A program made the position numbers and the translations under genes. From Kuafuiihalomonas phototrophica (GTDB lineage: Bacteria > Myxococcota > Kuafuiibacteriia > Kuafuiibacteriales > Kuafuiibacteriaceae): a stretch of 17,179 nt of DNA. The DNA is taken from positions 1-17,179 of the forward strand of contig DAPKRQ010000151.1 of the NCBI GenBank assembly GCA_031800475.1, read 5' to 3'. The first letter of the stretch is position 1. Each line of letters begins with the position of its first letter. Positions 1 to 7,231 of the stretch are shown piece after piece. The notes beneath the pieces are model-generated. The model was given only the letters and a program-made list of their open reading frames with translations, was not told the DNA's origin and ran no database searches.

Positions 1-688
1 CTTTCTCGTCGGCCTGCTCGTCCCATTTGGCTTCGAGTTCGAGCTGCAAGCGCTCGGTTTCGTCGCGAAGCCTTCCGTACCGAAGGCGAGCCCACAAAAG
101 GGCTCCGTAGGCGAGATGAAACCCGAGCACCGCGACCCAGAACGTCAGCTTCATGTCCGGCACCAGGGTCTGAACCAGTTTCGGCGGATGGGTACCTTTC
201 CACAGGTCCACGGCCTTCCACACGAACACCGCATTCAGCACCGCCAAGACCGACAACGCAGCCGCCACCTGCCGGGCCGACGGCCCGGCGTACGCGCGCA
301 CGATCTTGGTGGCCACCAAGGTCATGACCAGCACCAGGGACGACGTCAGTCGCACGTCCCAAACCCAGTAGGCGCCCCAAGCCTTTCGCCCCCACAGCGG
401 ACCGGTGATGAGCACCAGGGCCCCGAACAATATCGACAGCTCCACCGCCGCATCGGCCAGGCGGTCGAAACCGGGTTTTCGGGTGGCCAGGTACGCGACC
501 GCCCCGACCGCCATGACCGGTGCGGACAGCAGCATCATCCAGGCGCAGGGCACGTGGAAGTAGAAGATCTTTTGGACGAAACCCATCACCCGCTCTTCGG
601 GGGCGTAAAAGAACACCATCCAGCTCGCCACCGCCAAAACCACGGCGGCGGCCAGGGACAGCGCCACCAAGAGGGGAGGGGTCTTCAT
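1..688 (-). CDS. ccmC: Haem exporter/haem-handling protein CcmC (partial, C-terminus beyond window)
   Basis: This is the System I cytochrome c maturation protein that loads haem onto CcmE at the periplasmic face of the inner membrane. Reading the minus strand from the ATG at 688 gives 229 residues with no stop before the window edge. The tryptophan-rich WWD signature (WGAYWVWD) is at residues 104-111. The two expected flanking histidines are present: H45 in FYFHVPCAW and H167 in WKGTHPP. About six hydrophobic segments alternate with short loops. The visible tail after the last TM segment (about 203-229) is charged and probably cytoplasmic. An in-frame ATG at 706 would add six residues; neither start has a strong Shine-Dalgarno. 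The gene lies 48 bp after the ccmB stop and is the last operon member visible. Assignment is firm from the WWD motif and from the ccmA-ccmB-ccmC order. Confidence 0.93.
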   Translation of the reverse strand, partial: MKTPPLLVALSLAAAVVLAVASWMVFFYAPEERVMGFVQKIFYFHVPCAWMMLLSAPVMAVGAVAYLATRKPGFDRLADAAVELSILFGALVLITGPLWGRKAWGAYWVWDVRLTSSLVLVMTLVATKIVRAYAGPSARQVAAALSVLAVLNAVFVWKAVDLWKGTHPPKLVQTLVPDMKLTFWVAVLGFHLAYGALLWARLRYGRLRDETERLQLELEAKWDEQADEK

Positions 689-736
689 GGAAACGGATCC
701 GCGCATGCTTCGAAGTCCAATGCGACCGAGCCCAGG

Positions 737-1423
737 TCAGTCCAGGGCCACCGGCTCGAACAGCCAGGCTCCCGCCGCGACGAAGATGATATCGAAGGCG
801 CCGAGCACGCGCAGCCAGATCCCGAACTCCACCCAGGAGATGTGGGGTTCCAGGAGGGCGGTGGTCGCTTTGACGCCCAAGATCAGGACCGGCAGAGCCA
901 AGGGATACAAAACCAGAACCAACAGCGCATCCCGGCTGCGGGTATGAAGCAGCATGGCCGACAAGAGCGTGCCCACCGCAGCGAACCCCAAGGAGCCCAA
1001 CGCCAAGACACCGACCAGGGGCGCGAACCGAGTCAAGGGGGCGGGCAGGCTGAAGAAGAAGAAGACCGCGGTCACCACCACCACCTCGATGACGGCCATC
1101 AGCAGGAAGGAAGTGGTCACCTTGCCGACGAACAGGGCCGTCGGTGGGGCCGGCGTCATCAAAAGCCCCCTCAGGCCCCCTTCTTCGCGCTCCCGGTCGA
1201 ACACCCGTCCGATGGCCAGGACCCCCGAAAAAGCGACTGCGACCCACAGGATGCCGGCCGCCACCACGGAAAGCGGAGCGTCCCCTCGAAAGAACGAAAA
1301 GGTGAATACCAAGACGATCATGAACCCGAAAAAGCCGCTGGTCACCAAGACCTCTCGGTTTCGGAGCTCGTCCCGCAGGTCTTTTCGCAGCACCTCGACC
1401 ACCGTGCGGACCCAGATGGTCAC
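737..1423 (-). CDS. ccmB: Haem exporter permease subunit CcmB
   Basis: This is the integral membrane permease partner of the CcmA ATPase. In the System I model CcmA2B(C) releases holo-CcmE from CcmC using ATP. The product is 228 residues, close to the usual 220-230. It starts with a short amphipathic N-terminus rich in charged residues (VLRKDLRDELRNRE), followed by about six hydrophobic segments, as in CcmB. The FDREREEGGLRGLLMTP stretch at about residues 75-91 is a typical conserved cytoplasmic loop of the family. The start is GTG at 1423, which overlaps the ccmA stop in a GTGA arrangement, so the two are probably translationally coupled. No defects are visible. Confidence 0.93.
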   Translation of the reverse strand: MTIWVRTVVEVLRKDLRDELRNREVLVTSGFFGFMIVLVFTFSFFRGDAPLSVVAAGILWVAVAFSGVLAIGRVFDREREEGGLRGLLMTPAPPTALFVGKVTTSFLLMAVIEVVVVTAVFFFFSLPAPLTRFAPLVGVLALGSLGFAAVGTLLSAMLLHTRSRDALLVLVLYPLALPVLILGVKATTALLEPHISWVEFGIWLRVLGAFDIIFVAAGAWLFEPVALD

Positions 1424-2136
1424 TGCGCCGCCTCCGTTGGGGGCCCGGGGGTCACAGCCGACGTGAACCAGGCCTGCAGACTCTCCACGGTCTGCATGCC
1501 CTCCTCGGTCCGGATCACCCGGCCGTTTCGAAGCAGGACCGCCCGGTCCGCCAGGCGGGCCGCCTGGGCGAGGTCATGGGTGGCCACAATCGTGGTCCCG
1601 GCCCCCCTTCGGGCCCGCAGGAGTTCGCCCACTTGGGCGCGCGAGGCCAGATCCAAACCGCTGAACGGCTCGTCCAACAGCAGCACCGGAGGGTCGGCGA
1701 TCAGGGCCCGCCCCAGAGCCAGGCGTTGACGCATGCCCCGGCTGTAGGTCTTGGCGGCCCGGTCGGCCGCGAATTCGAGCGCCACCGCCGACAGCCACCG
1801 CCGCGCCACATCCGCCGGTCGAGGAAGGGCCGACAGGGTCGCGAACAGCTCCAGGTTTTCGCGCCCGGTGAGCTCCCCATAGGTCATGGAGGTATGGGCG
1901 ACGAATCCGATGGCGCCCCGGGCTCGGCGCAGATCGGCCCCGGTCCACCGACCCACCCGGATCTCGCCGGAAGTCGGGCGACCCAAAGTGCTGCACAGCC
2001 ACAGCAGAGTGCTCTTTCCGGCTCCGTTCGGGCCGAGTAGGGCGGTCGTGCTCCCGCTGGGAAACGTCAGGGACGCCCGCCACAGGGCCCGATGGGTGCC
2101 GAAGACCTTCGACACCCGCCGCACGTCCACGTCCAC
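1420..2136 (-). CDS. ccmA: Haem exporter ATP-binding protein CcmA
   Basis: This cytoplasmic ABC ATPase pairs with CcmB. The product is 238 residues. The Walker A motif GPNGAGKS is at 35-42, the ABC signature YSRGMRQRL at 131-139 (SRGM is typical of CcmA), Walker B VLLLDEP at 151-157, and the switch histidine is H187 in ATHD. All catalytic elements are intact. About 25 residues follow the core domain, slightly longer than in short CcmA proteins. The start is GTG at 2136, three bases after the stop of the preceding membrane-protein gene. ABC ATPases look alike, so the specific CcmA call rests on the signature and on its position directly before ccmB and ccmC. Confidence 0.93.
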   Translation of the reverse strand: MDVDVRRVSKVFGTHRALWRASLTFPSGSTTALLGPNGAGKSTLLWLCSTLGRPTSGEIRVGRWTGADLRRARGAIGFVAHTSMTYGELTGRENLELFATLSALPRPADVARRWLSAVALEFAADRAAKTYSRGMRQRLALGRALIADPPVLLLDEPFSGLDLASRAQVGELLRARRGAGTTIVATHDLAQAARLADRAVLLRNGRVIRTEEGMQTVESLQAWFTSAVTPGPPTEAAQ

Positions 2137-2139
2137 CGG

Positions 2140-2919
2140 TCAACCGGCCCCGTCGCGAGCCTCTCGTCGGAGGACGTCGGCGAGCTGATCCATCAGCTCT
2201 TGCCGCCGAGCCCGGTGGGCCTGCGGGTCCGGGAGGGGCTGGGCGTCGAGCTGCTTCAACGCCGTCACCAACCGCGCCTTTTGCACCGGATACGGGTCGA
2301 CCGCCTGCACCGGTGCTCGGGCGGGCCGCAGGAGCACGACCAAGGTGAACACCGCCAGGGCGGCGCACGCGACCGCCGCTGCCGTACGGTGCCAGGTGAT
2401 GACGGTCGGCAGTCCACTCAGTCGAAGCGTGAACGAACCGTCGTCGAACGGGCGGGGCACGTCATACAACAGAAAGCGAACACCGGCCACCGGCCGCTGG
2501 CCCGTTGGCTCGCCCACGTTCGTCTGGAGACCGTCGAGGGCAGGATGGGCGACGCGCACCCCCGGCACCCGCAGAGGGGGCGGGCTCCAGGTGACCTCCG
2601 CCTCTCGGCCTCCCGTGGGGAGCTGATAGTGAAAATTGAGCCGGTAGCTACCAGCCGGGACGACGCTCGGGTGGGTGACGACCGTGTCGGCTTCGTCCAG
2701 TACGAAGCGGTCCTGCCCCACGTCGATGCCGGGTAGCGTGACCCCTTTGGGCAGCTCGAATCGCAAGCTTCCGGCGGGTGCCGGTTCGGACAGAGTCAGC
2801 TGCCAGTCTTCCTGCATGCGGAGCTTGTTTTCGTCGAACTCCAGCACCCAGGCTGCCGTGGCTTCACCGGCGGGAGCGGCCCCCAAGGCCGCTGCGAAGA
2901 GCGCCACCCCGTGGATCAT
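2140..2919 (-). CDS. Unknown membrane-anchored periplasmic protein inside the ccm operon
   Basis: This 259-residue protein has no family I can name. The N-terminus (MIHGVALFAAALGAAPAGEA) looks like a signal peptide. Residues about 25-175 form a beta-rich, Pro/Gly-containing domain predicted to be periplasmic. One TM helix lies at about 178-198, followed by a charged helical tail at about 205-259 that should be cytoplasmic. The ATG at 2919 was chosen because it overlaps the upstream stop (ATGA, 2916-2919) and begins the signal peptide; the reading frame stays open further upstream but that part is out-of-frame shadow of the zinc-ribbon gene. It sits three bases before ccmA, so a role in cytochrome c maturation (for example apocytochrome handling) is a reasonable inference but is not shown by any motif. 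Confidence 0.82.
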   Translation of the reverse strand: MIHGVALFAAALGAAPAGEATAAWVLEFDENKLRMQEDWQLTLSEPAPAGSLRFELPKGVTLPGIDVGQDRFVLDEADTVVTHPSVVPAGSYRLNFHYQLPTGGREAEVTWSPPPLRVPGVRVAHPALDGLQTNVGEPTGQRPVAGVRFLLYDVPRPFDDGSFTLRLSGLPTVITWHRTAAAVACAALAVFTLVVLLRPARAPVQAVDPYPVQKARLVTALKQLDAQPLPDPQAHRARRQELMDQLADVLRREARDGAG

Positions 2920-3602
2920 GTCAGGGCCTCCAGCGGACGGCCGCAGCTTCCGCAGTAGCGGTCCTGGGCTCCGACCGATGCTTCGCAGCCGGCGCAGCGG
3001 TGCCCGCCGTCCACCGGGACGCGCGCCGCCGGACGCTCGTCGAAGGCCCGGCGGTCGGCAACCGGCCCGCTCGGCTTCGCCGCCGGGGATGCCGGTCGAG
3101 GGGCCGGGGACTGGGATTGCTCCGGCTCGACCCCCAGTCCTTCGTCCCGCAGCAGATCCTCGGCTCGATGACGCCACGTGGCGTCGTCTTCGCGCAGACG
3201 ATGGATGAGCTGCAGGGCCTTTTGCTCGGCGGTCCGCTTGAGATGATCGGCATCGGCGGGATCGACCTTGCCGGCGGCGATGTCCGCCTCGAGCTCACGC
3301 AGCCCGAGCAAGGCCAAGCGCTTTTCATGCTCCAGGGCCTCCCGGTTGCCCTCCGCAGTGAGCGGACCCTCGAGGGTCGGGTCCCGCAAGGACGAAACAG
3401 CCCGGCCCACGGCCCATGCGGTGAACACCGCCGCTGCCCCGCAGGCGAAGAACACGACGAAGCCGACACCGCCCCCGCGACCCGCGAGAAGCAGCGCCAG
3501 GACGACGACGCCCAGTCCCACCTGGGCGGCGGCCAACCACGGAGAGCTGGTCGCTGAAGGCGCCGAAGACGAGCCTCGCGATGGTTCGACCATTCCGTCC
3601 AT
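2916..3602 (-). CDS. Two-TM protein with C-terminal zinc ribbon, inside the ccm operon (CcmI-like segment)
   Basis: The product is 228 residues. Two hydrophobic segments at about 23-40 and 47-68 form a membrane hairpin. A charged helical segment at about 88-140 (EKRLALLGLRELEADIAAGK) resembles the helix-and-loop after the first TM of CcmI/CycH-type proteins, where a phrase like LRELE-D-xxGK is common; this is a resemblance, not a proven relation. A Pro/Ala linker at about 160-195 leads to a zinc-ribbon knuckle pair, CAGC at 203-206 and CGSC at 217-220. The ATG at 3602 directly follows the ccmF stop (TGAATG), and its own stop overlaps the next start, so it is translated as part of the Ccm unit. 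It may substitute for, or regulate, apocytochrome presentation. Function unproven. Confidence 0.85.
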   Translation of the reverse strand: MDGMVEPSRGSSSAPSATSSPWLAAAQVGLGVVVLALLLAGRGGGVGFVVFFACGAAAVFTAWAVGRAVSSLRDPTLEGPLTAEGNREALEHEKRLALLGLRELEADIAAGKVDPADADHLKRTAEQKALQLIHRLREDDATWRHRAEDLLRDEGLGVEPEQSQSPAPRPASPAAKPSGPVADRRAFDERPAARVPVDGGHRCAGCEASVGAQDRYCGSCGRPLEALT

Positions 3603-5654
3603 TCAACCGAGAAAAGCCAGCGCTGCCGACGCAAACGCCAGCATGATCGAAGCCGCGCTCGCTGCCGGAGCCAGTCGATTCCAGGCCGGTGCAGCCGCCG
3701 GCAGCTTCTTGCGCTCGGGCCAGACCGCGATCCCGAATCCCAGCAGCATGAAGGCGCAGCCGAGCCACACGAAGTTCACCAGCGGATTGACTTTGAGTTG
3801 GAGAGCGGCGGTCTGGTTGCGACCGTCGAAACCACCCAAGACGGCGTAAAGGTCTTCTTCGACGGTGGAGTACTTGTCGACCTCGCTGGTGACCTGTTCC
3901 TCCGGCTTACGGTAGAACCATTTCGCCGGCTCGAGCTCTGCCAGGGGCTCGGTGCCCCCGTCTCGATCGAACACCGTCAGCTGGGCGGTCACCATGTTCT
4001 TCTGGCCGTCGTCTCGAAAGCTCAACTCGTCCAGCCGAACGCGGTAGTCGCCGATCTCGACCGAGTCGCCCTTGGCCACCTGCATTTCCTTCTCGATCTT
4101 GAAAGCGTTGCCCGCAAAACCGAAGAACATCAAAACGAGACCGAAGTGGACCACGTAGCCACCGTAGCGGCGTTTCGCCCGCTGCATGAGCGTCGCCAAG
4201 GCCACCGCCACCGATTCGTTCGACTTCTTCATGCGGTGGCGGGCACCCCGCCACAGCTCCTGACCGAGCGTGACCGCCACGAACGCGCACAGGCCGAAGG
4301 TGACCAAAGGCTCCCACTGCCGAACGCCGTAGGCGAGGACTGCCCCGGTGGTGCCCAGACCCACCAGGCTCGGAAGCCAGAACTGGTCCAGCAGCGACCG
4401 ACCAGTGGACTTGCGCCAAGACAGGAGCGGTCCGACGCCCGTCAAAAAGAGCAGCACGAGACCGATCGGAATCATCCACAGATTGAAGAACGACGGTCCG
4501 ACATTGACCTCTTGACCCGTGAGTCCCTTGAAAAGGCTCGGAAACAGGGTCGCGAAGGTCACGAAGAACGCCGCCGCCAGCAGAATCCAGTTGTTGGCCA
4601 AGAACGCGAACTCGCGGCTGACCACCGACTCGAGTTCGTGTTCGGGCCGGAGCTTCGGCAGGCGCCACACCAGCAGGCCGAGCGAAACCACGGTTGCGAA
4701 CCCGATGAAAAAGCCGAAAAAGTGGCCGATGTCGGACTGCGCGAATGCATGCACCGACTGCACGACCCCCGACCGCGTCATCATCGTGCCGAGCAGGGTC
4801 AGCAGGAAGGTCAAGATGATGAGCAGCATGTTCCAGGCCTTGTACATCTTGCGCCGCTCTTGGACTTGGATGCTGTGGATGAACGCCGTTCCCGTGAGCC
4901 ACGGCATGAAGGCTGCGTTTTCGACCGGGTCCCACGCCCAATAGCCGCCCCAGCCGAGCTCTTCGTAAGCCCACAGGCCACCGAGGGTGAGGCCGACGGT
5001 CAAAAAGACCCAGGCCACCAAGCACCACTTCCGCATGGCGGCGATCCACCCGTAGTCGAGCTTTCCGTGCACGAGCGCGCCGATGGCGAAGCAGAACGGG
5101 ATCGTCCAGCCGATGTAGCCCAGATACAAGCTCGGCGGGTGACTCACCATGTATGGGTTTTGAAGCAGCGGATTCAGACCCCGACCGTCGGTCGGCGCGC
5201 CGACCACGTACGTGTCGAAGGGATTGGCGGCAAACACCATGGTGGTCACGAAGAACATGCTGACCACCATCAAGGTCACGATGGTGTAGGGCAGAATGGC
5301 GCGGTTTTTGTGCCGGTTTTGCCAGACCGCGATGGCACCCCAGATCGACATGACCCAAACCCAGAACAGCAAGGACCCGCTCTGGCCGCCCCAGAACGCC
5401 GTCACCTTGTAGAACATGGGCATGGAGCGGTCGCTGTAGTGCTGGACGTACTTCACCGAGTAGTCCTCGGCGACGAACAGGTAGATGAGAGCGAGCGACG
5501 CGCAGGAGAGCAGGCCGAACACGGTGTAGACACCGTATTCGGCGCTGGTCAGCCATCGGTTCGATCCCCTTCGGTGGGCGAGCGCCGCGGCGCAAGCGGT
5601 GGCAGTAGCCGCCACCATGGTGGCGAGCAATAGCGCTTCTCCGAATACTGGCAT
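3603..5654 (-). CDS. ccmF: Cytochrome c haem lyase subunit CcmF
   Basis: CcmF takes haem from holo-CcmE and ligates it to apocytochrome c at the periplasmic face. The 683-residue product is close to the usual 640-680 and contains many TM helices. The WWD motif (WGGYWAWDPVENAAF) starts at residue 235. The family histidines are present: H172 in SHPPSLYLGY, H302 in SVHAFAQSD, H503 in YVVHFGL, and H260 in AFIHSIQ. A hydrophilic periplasmic domain at about 520-620 precedes the last TM helices. The start is ATG at 5654, preceded by a good Shine-Dalgarno (GGAGAAG). It lies 19 bp after the ccmE stop. The related lyase family NrfE is similar, but the ccm context and full length favour CcmF. Confidence 0.96.
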   Translation of the reverse strand: MPVFGEALLLATMVAATATACAAALAHRRGSNRWLTSAEYGVYTVFGLLSCASLALIYLFVAEDYSVKYVQHYSDRSMPMFYKVTAFWGGQSGSLLFWVWVMSIWGAIAVWQNRHKNRAILPYTIVTLMVVSMFFVTTMVFAANPFDTYVVGAPTDGRGLNPLLQNPYMVSHPPSLYLGYIGWTIPFCFAIGALVHGKLDYGWIAAMRKWCLVAWVFLTVGLTLGGLWAYEELGWGGYWAWDPVENAAFMPWLTGTAFIHSIQVQERRKMYKAWNMLLIILTFLLTLLGTMMTRSGVVQSVHAFAQSDIGHFFGFFIGFATVVSLGLLVWRLPKLRPEHELESVVSREFAFLANNWILLAAAFFVTFATLFPSLFKGLTGQEVNVGPSFFNLWMIPIGLVLLFLTGVGPLLSWRKSTGRSLLDQFWLPSLVGLGTTGAVLAYGVRQWEPLVTFGLCAFVAVTLGQELWRGARHRMKKSNESVAVALATLMQRAKRRYGGYVVHFGLVLMFFGFAGNAFKIEKEMQVAKGDSVEIGDYRVRLDELSFRDDGQKNMVTAQLTVFDRDGGTEPLAELEPAKWFYRKPEEQVTSEVDKYSTVEEDLYAVLGGFDGRNQTAALQLKVNPLVNFVWLGCAFMLLGFGIAVWPERKKLPAAAPAWNRLAPAASAASIMLAFASAALAFLG

Positions 5655-5673
5655 GGTTTTCTTCTCCGCGGGA

Positions 5674-6108
5674 TCAGCGAGAGGCCGTTTCGGCCACCTC
5701 GTACTTGGAGGGGCACTTGGCGATGAGTTCTTGGGCCTGGAACGTTCCGTCGTCGCTCAGGACGCCGGTCACGATGACCTCGGCATCGTCTTCGAAGGTA
5801 TCGGGCACCACGCCTTCGTAGAACACGGGGAGGGTTCGGTCCGCCACCTCGGGGTGCTTCATCATTTGTTCGACCGGTTGAACCCGAAAGCTCCATTGCA
5901 GCGTGCCCGGTTTTTGAGCCACCGATCCCGGAGCCACGTGGCCCCCCACGCGGATGCGTTTTCCGACGAATTCGTCCGAGCGTGCCATCACCACATCCGC
6001 TCCGTGGAAATACGTGAGGGCTTCGGAGGAGCTGAGCGAGTCGACCATCAAAAACACGACGGCACCCGCGATCACGAGGACGCTGAGGGCGACCTGGAGT
6101 CCTTTCAT
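5674..6108 (-). CDS. ccmE: Haem chaperone CcmE, cysteine (CxxxY) variant
   Basis: CcmE carries haem covalently from CcmC to CcmF. The product has 144 residues from the ATG at 6108: an N-terminal TM anchor at about 5-24 and an OB-fold beta-barrel domain after it. The haem-attachment motif is LIAKCPSKY, so the usual histidine of the H-x-x-x-Y motif is cysteine (C132, Y136; codon at 5713-5715). This is the CxxxY type known from Desulfovibrio and some archaea. The start at 6108 is preferred because AAGGGA lies at a good distance upstream. An in-frame ATG at 6117 would add three residues. A promoter-like site at 6132-6160 would give a leader of about 17 nt. It is the first gene of the operon and is divergent from engB. 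Confidence 0.93.
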   Translation of the reverse strand: MKGLQVALSVLVIAGAVVFLMVDSLSSSEALTYFHGADVVMARSDEFVGKRIRVGGHVAPGSVAQKPGTLQWSFRVQPVEQMMKHPEVADRTLPVFYEGVVPDTFEDDAEVIVTGVLSDDGTFQAQELIAKCPSKYEVAETASR

Positions 6109-6131
6109 GCGATCCATCCCTTCGGTGCCCG

Positions 6132-6160
6132 AGTCTGCCCGGGCCCTGCACACCTGCCAA
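6132..6160 (-). promoter_or_regulatory. Putative promoter of the ccm operon
   Basis: On the minus strand TTGGCA (6160-6155) is followed after 17 bp by CAGACT (6137-6132). The predicted start of transcription is near 6125, giving a leader of about 17 nt that contains the AAGGGA ribosome site of ccmE. The -10 has C instead of the first T, so this is a moderate match. It resembles the sites proposed before lon and the small gene at 15162. Confidence 0.45.
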
Positions 6161-6217
6161 GGTTTTCGGGGCGATGTCACGCTCGTGATCTCGACGTTTT
6201 TCGTCTATGGAACGGCT

Positions 6218-6808
6218 GTGCAGGCCCGGTGGCTGACTGCAGCCGTGAAACCCGAGCAGTTTCCCTCACCGGTCGCACCCGAGTTCGCCTTCTTGGGCCG
6301 TTCGAACGTCGGAAAGAGCACGTTGCTCAACGCCCTCGCCGGAGCCCGCGTCGCGCGGACGTCCAAGACGCCCGGTCGCACCCAGACCCTCCACTTCTAC
6401 GAGGTGAAGTCGGGCGAAGGCGTACTCCGGCTGACCGACCTTCCGGGCTACGGCTACGCCAAGGTCCCCGCAGAAGTCTCCCGGTCGATCGAGCGCATGG
6501 TGCTGCGCTACTTCGGCAGTGGCCGGGCGTCGGTGCTGCTTCTGCTGCTCGACGTTCGGCGGGAGCCGGACGAGGCAGATGCCGCCGCCGTGGAGGTCGC
6601 CCGGTCGGGACCGGCGACCGTACCGGTGTGGGTGGTCGGGACCAAAGCCGACAAGCTCTCCAAGGCCCAGCGTGTTCCGATTCGGGCCCGCCTGGCCCGC
6701 GCATTGGACCTGCCGCAGGAGGACGTGGTCCTCACCAGCGGACTTCGGCGGGACGGCGTCCAGGCGCTCCGCGAACGAATGTGGGCCTTCGGCCGCGAGG
6801 CGCCCTGA
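6218..6808 (+). CDS. engB: Ribosome biogenesis GTPase EngB (YsxC/YihA)
   Basis: This is an essential-type GTPase that acts in late assembly of the large ribosomal subunit. From the GTG at 6218 the product has 196 residues. G1 is GRSNVGKST at 27-35, G3 is DLPGYGYAK at 74-82, G4 is TKAD at 142-145 and G5 is TSG at 173-175; all are intact. AVKPEQFP at about 9-16 matches the conserved N-terminal phrase of Bacillus YsxC, which argues for a start just before it. The GTG at 6218 has GGAA six bases upstream. An in-frame GTG at 6185 would add 11 residues without obvious homology and lacks a ribosome site; the frame is open further upstream but there it is antisense to ccmE. The start is therefore uncertain while the identity is firm. 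The gene is divergent from ccmE and convergent with the small gene at 6819. Confidence 0.94.
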   Translation: MQARWLTAAVKPEQFPSPVAPEFAFLGRSNVGKSTLLNALAGARVARTSKTPGRTQTLHFYEVKSGEGVLRLTDLPGYGYAKVPAEVSRSIERMVLRYFGSGRASVLLLLLDVRREPDEADAAAVEVARSGPATVPVWVVGTKADKLSKAQRVPIRARLARALDLPQEDVVLTSGLRRDGVQALRERMWAFGREAP

Positions 6809-6818
6809 TCTTTGCGGG

Positions 6819-7157
6819 TCAGTGCGAGGACGCTGCGATGGCCAGGTTCGCGTAGTGCTCGGCGAAGAGCTGACGTGCCTCGCGGCGGGCTTTCTCCCGG
6901 GCCCGATTGCGCTTCGGCCTGGGGCTGGCTCGGACCTCCATGCGGCGCACTTCCAGGTGGGTGTTCACCGCCTTCAGCCACGAATTCAACATGGGATGCT
7001 GTCCGACTTGCTGGTGCATGCCCAAGGCCAAAGCAGAAACGATGCCAATCCCGAGGGCCCGAAACCGCAAGCCATATTCGGGCCGGGCCGCGAGGGCGTG
7101 AAGCGAGGGCCACGGCAAGTGTGGTTCGGGCGCGACAGTGTGACCGCTGTTACGCAC
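6819..7157 (-). CDS. Small basic hypothetical protein
   Basis: This frame encodes up to 112 residues from a GTG at 7157. I recognise no family. A mildly hydrophobic stretch is at about 34-47 (ALGIGIVSALALGM). A strongly basic segment at about 71-96 (RASPRPKRNRAREKARREAR) might bind nucleic acid or be a disordered tail. No Shine-Dalgarno is visible before the GTG, and an internal ATG at 7019 is another possible start. It ends 10 bp from the engB stop, convergent. Support is the tight packing between engB and the leucine dehydrogenase promoter and a plausible composition. It could still be a chance frame in high-GC DNA. Confidence 0.45.
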   Translation of the reverse strand: MRNSGHTVAPEPHLPWPSLHALAARPEYGLRFRALGIGIVSALALGMHQQVGQHPMLNSWLKAVNTHLEVRRMEVRASPRPKRNRAREKARREARQLFAEHYANLAIAASSH

Positions 7158-7192
7158 CTGGCGAAAACGGAACGATTCCGCACCCCTCGATG

Positions 7193-7222
7193 TTGACCCG
7201 CATTCGCGGCTCCCCCTAGCTT
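7193..7222 (+). promoter_or_regulatory. Putative promoter of the leucine dehydrogenase gene
   Basis: TTGACC (7193-7198) and TAGCTT (7217-7222) are separated by 18 bp. Transcription would start at about 7228-7231, essentially at the ATG at 7232. There is no Shine-Dalgarno before that ATG, so a leaderless or nearly leaderless mRNA fits. Confidence 0.5.
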
Positions 7223-7231
7223 CCGCGCGCC

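Noticed and set aside
116..1729. 537-residue plus-strand frame
   Set aside because: It is antisense to ccmC, ccmB and ccmA, which have clear motifs. Its product is His/Gln/Arg-rich without conserved phrases, as expected from GC bias.
3798..5633. 611-residue plus-strand frame
   Set aside because: Antisense shadow of ccmF, with a repetitive His/Glu/Arg composition.
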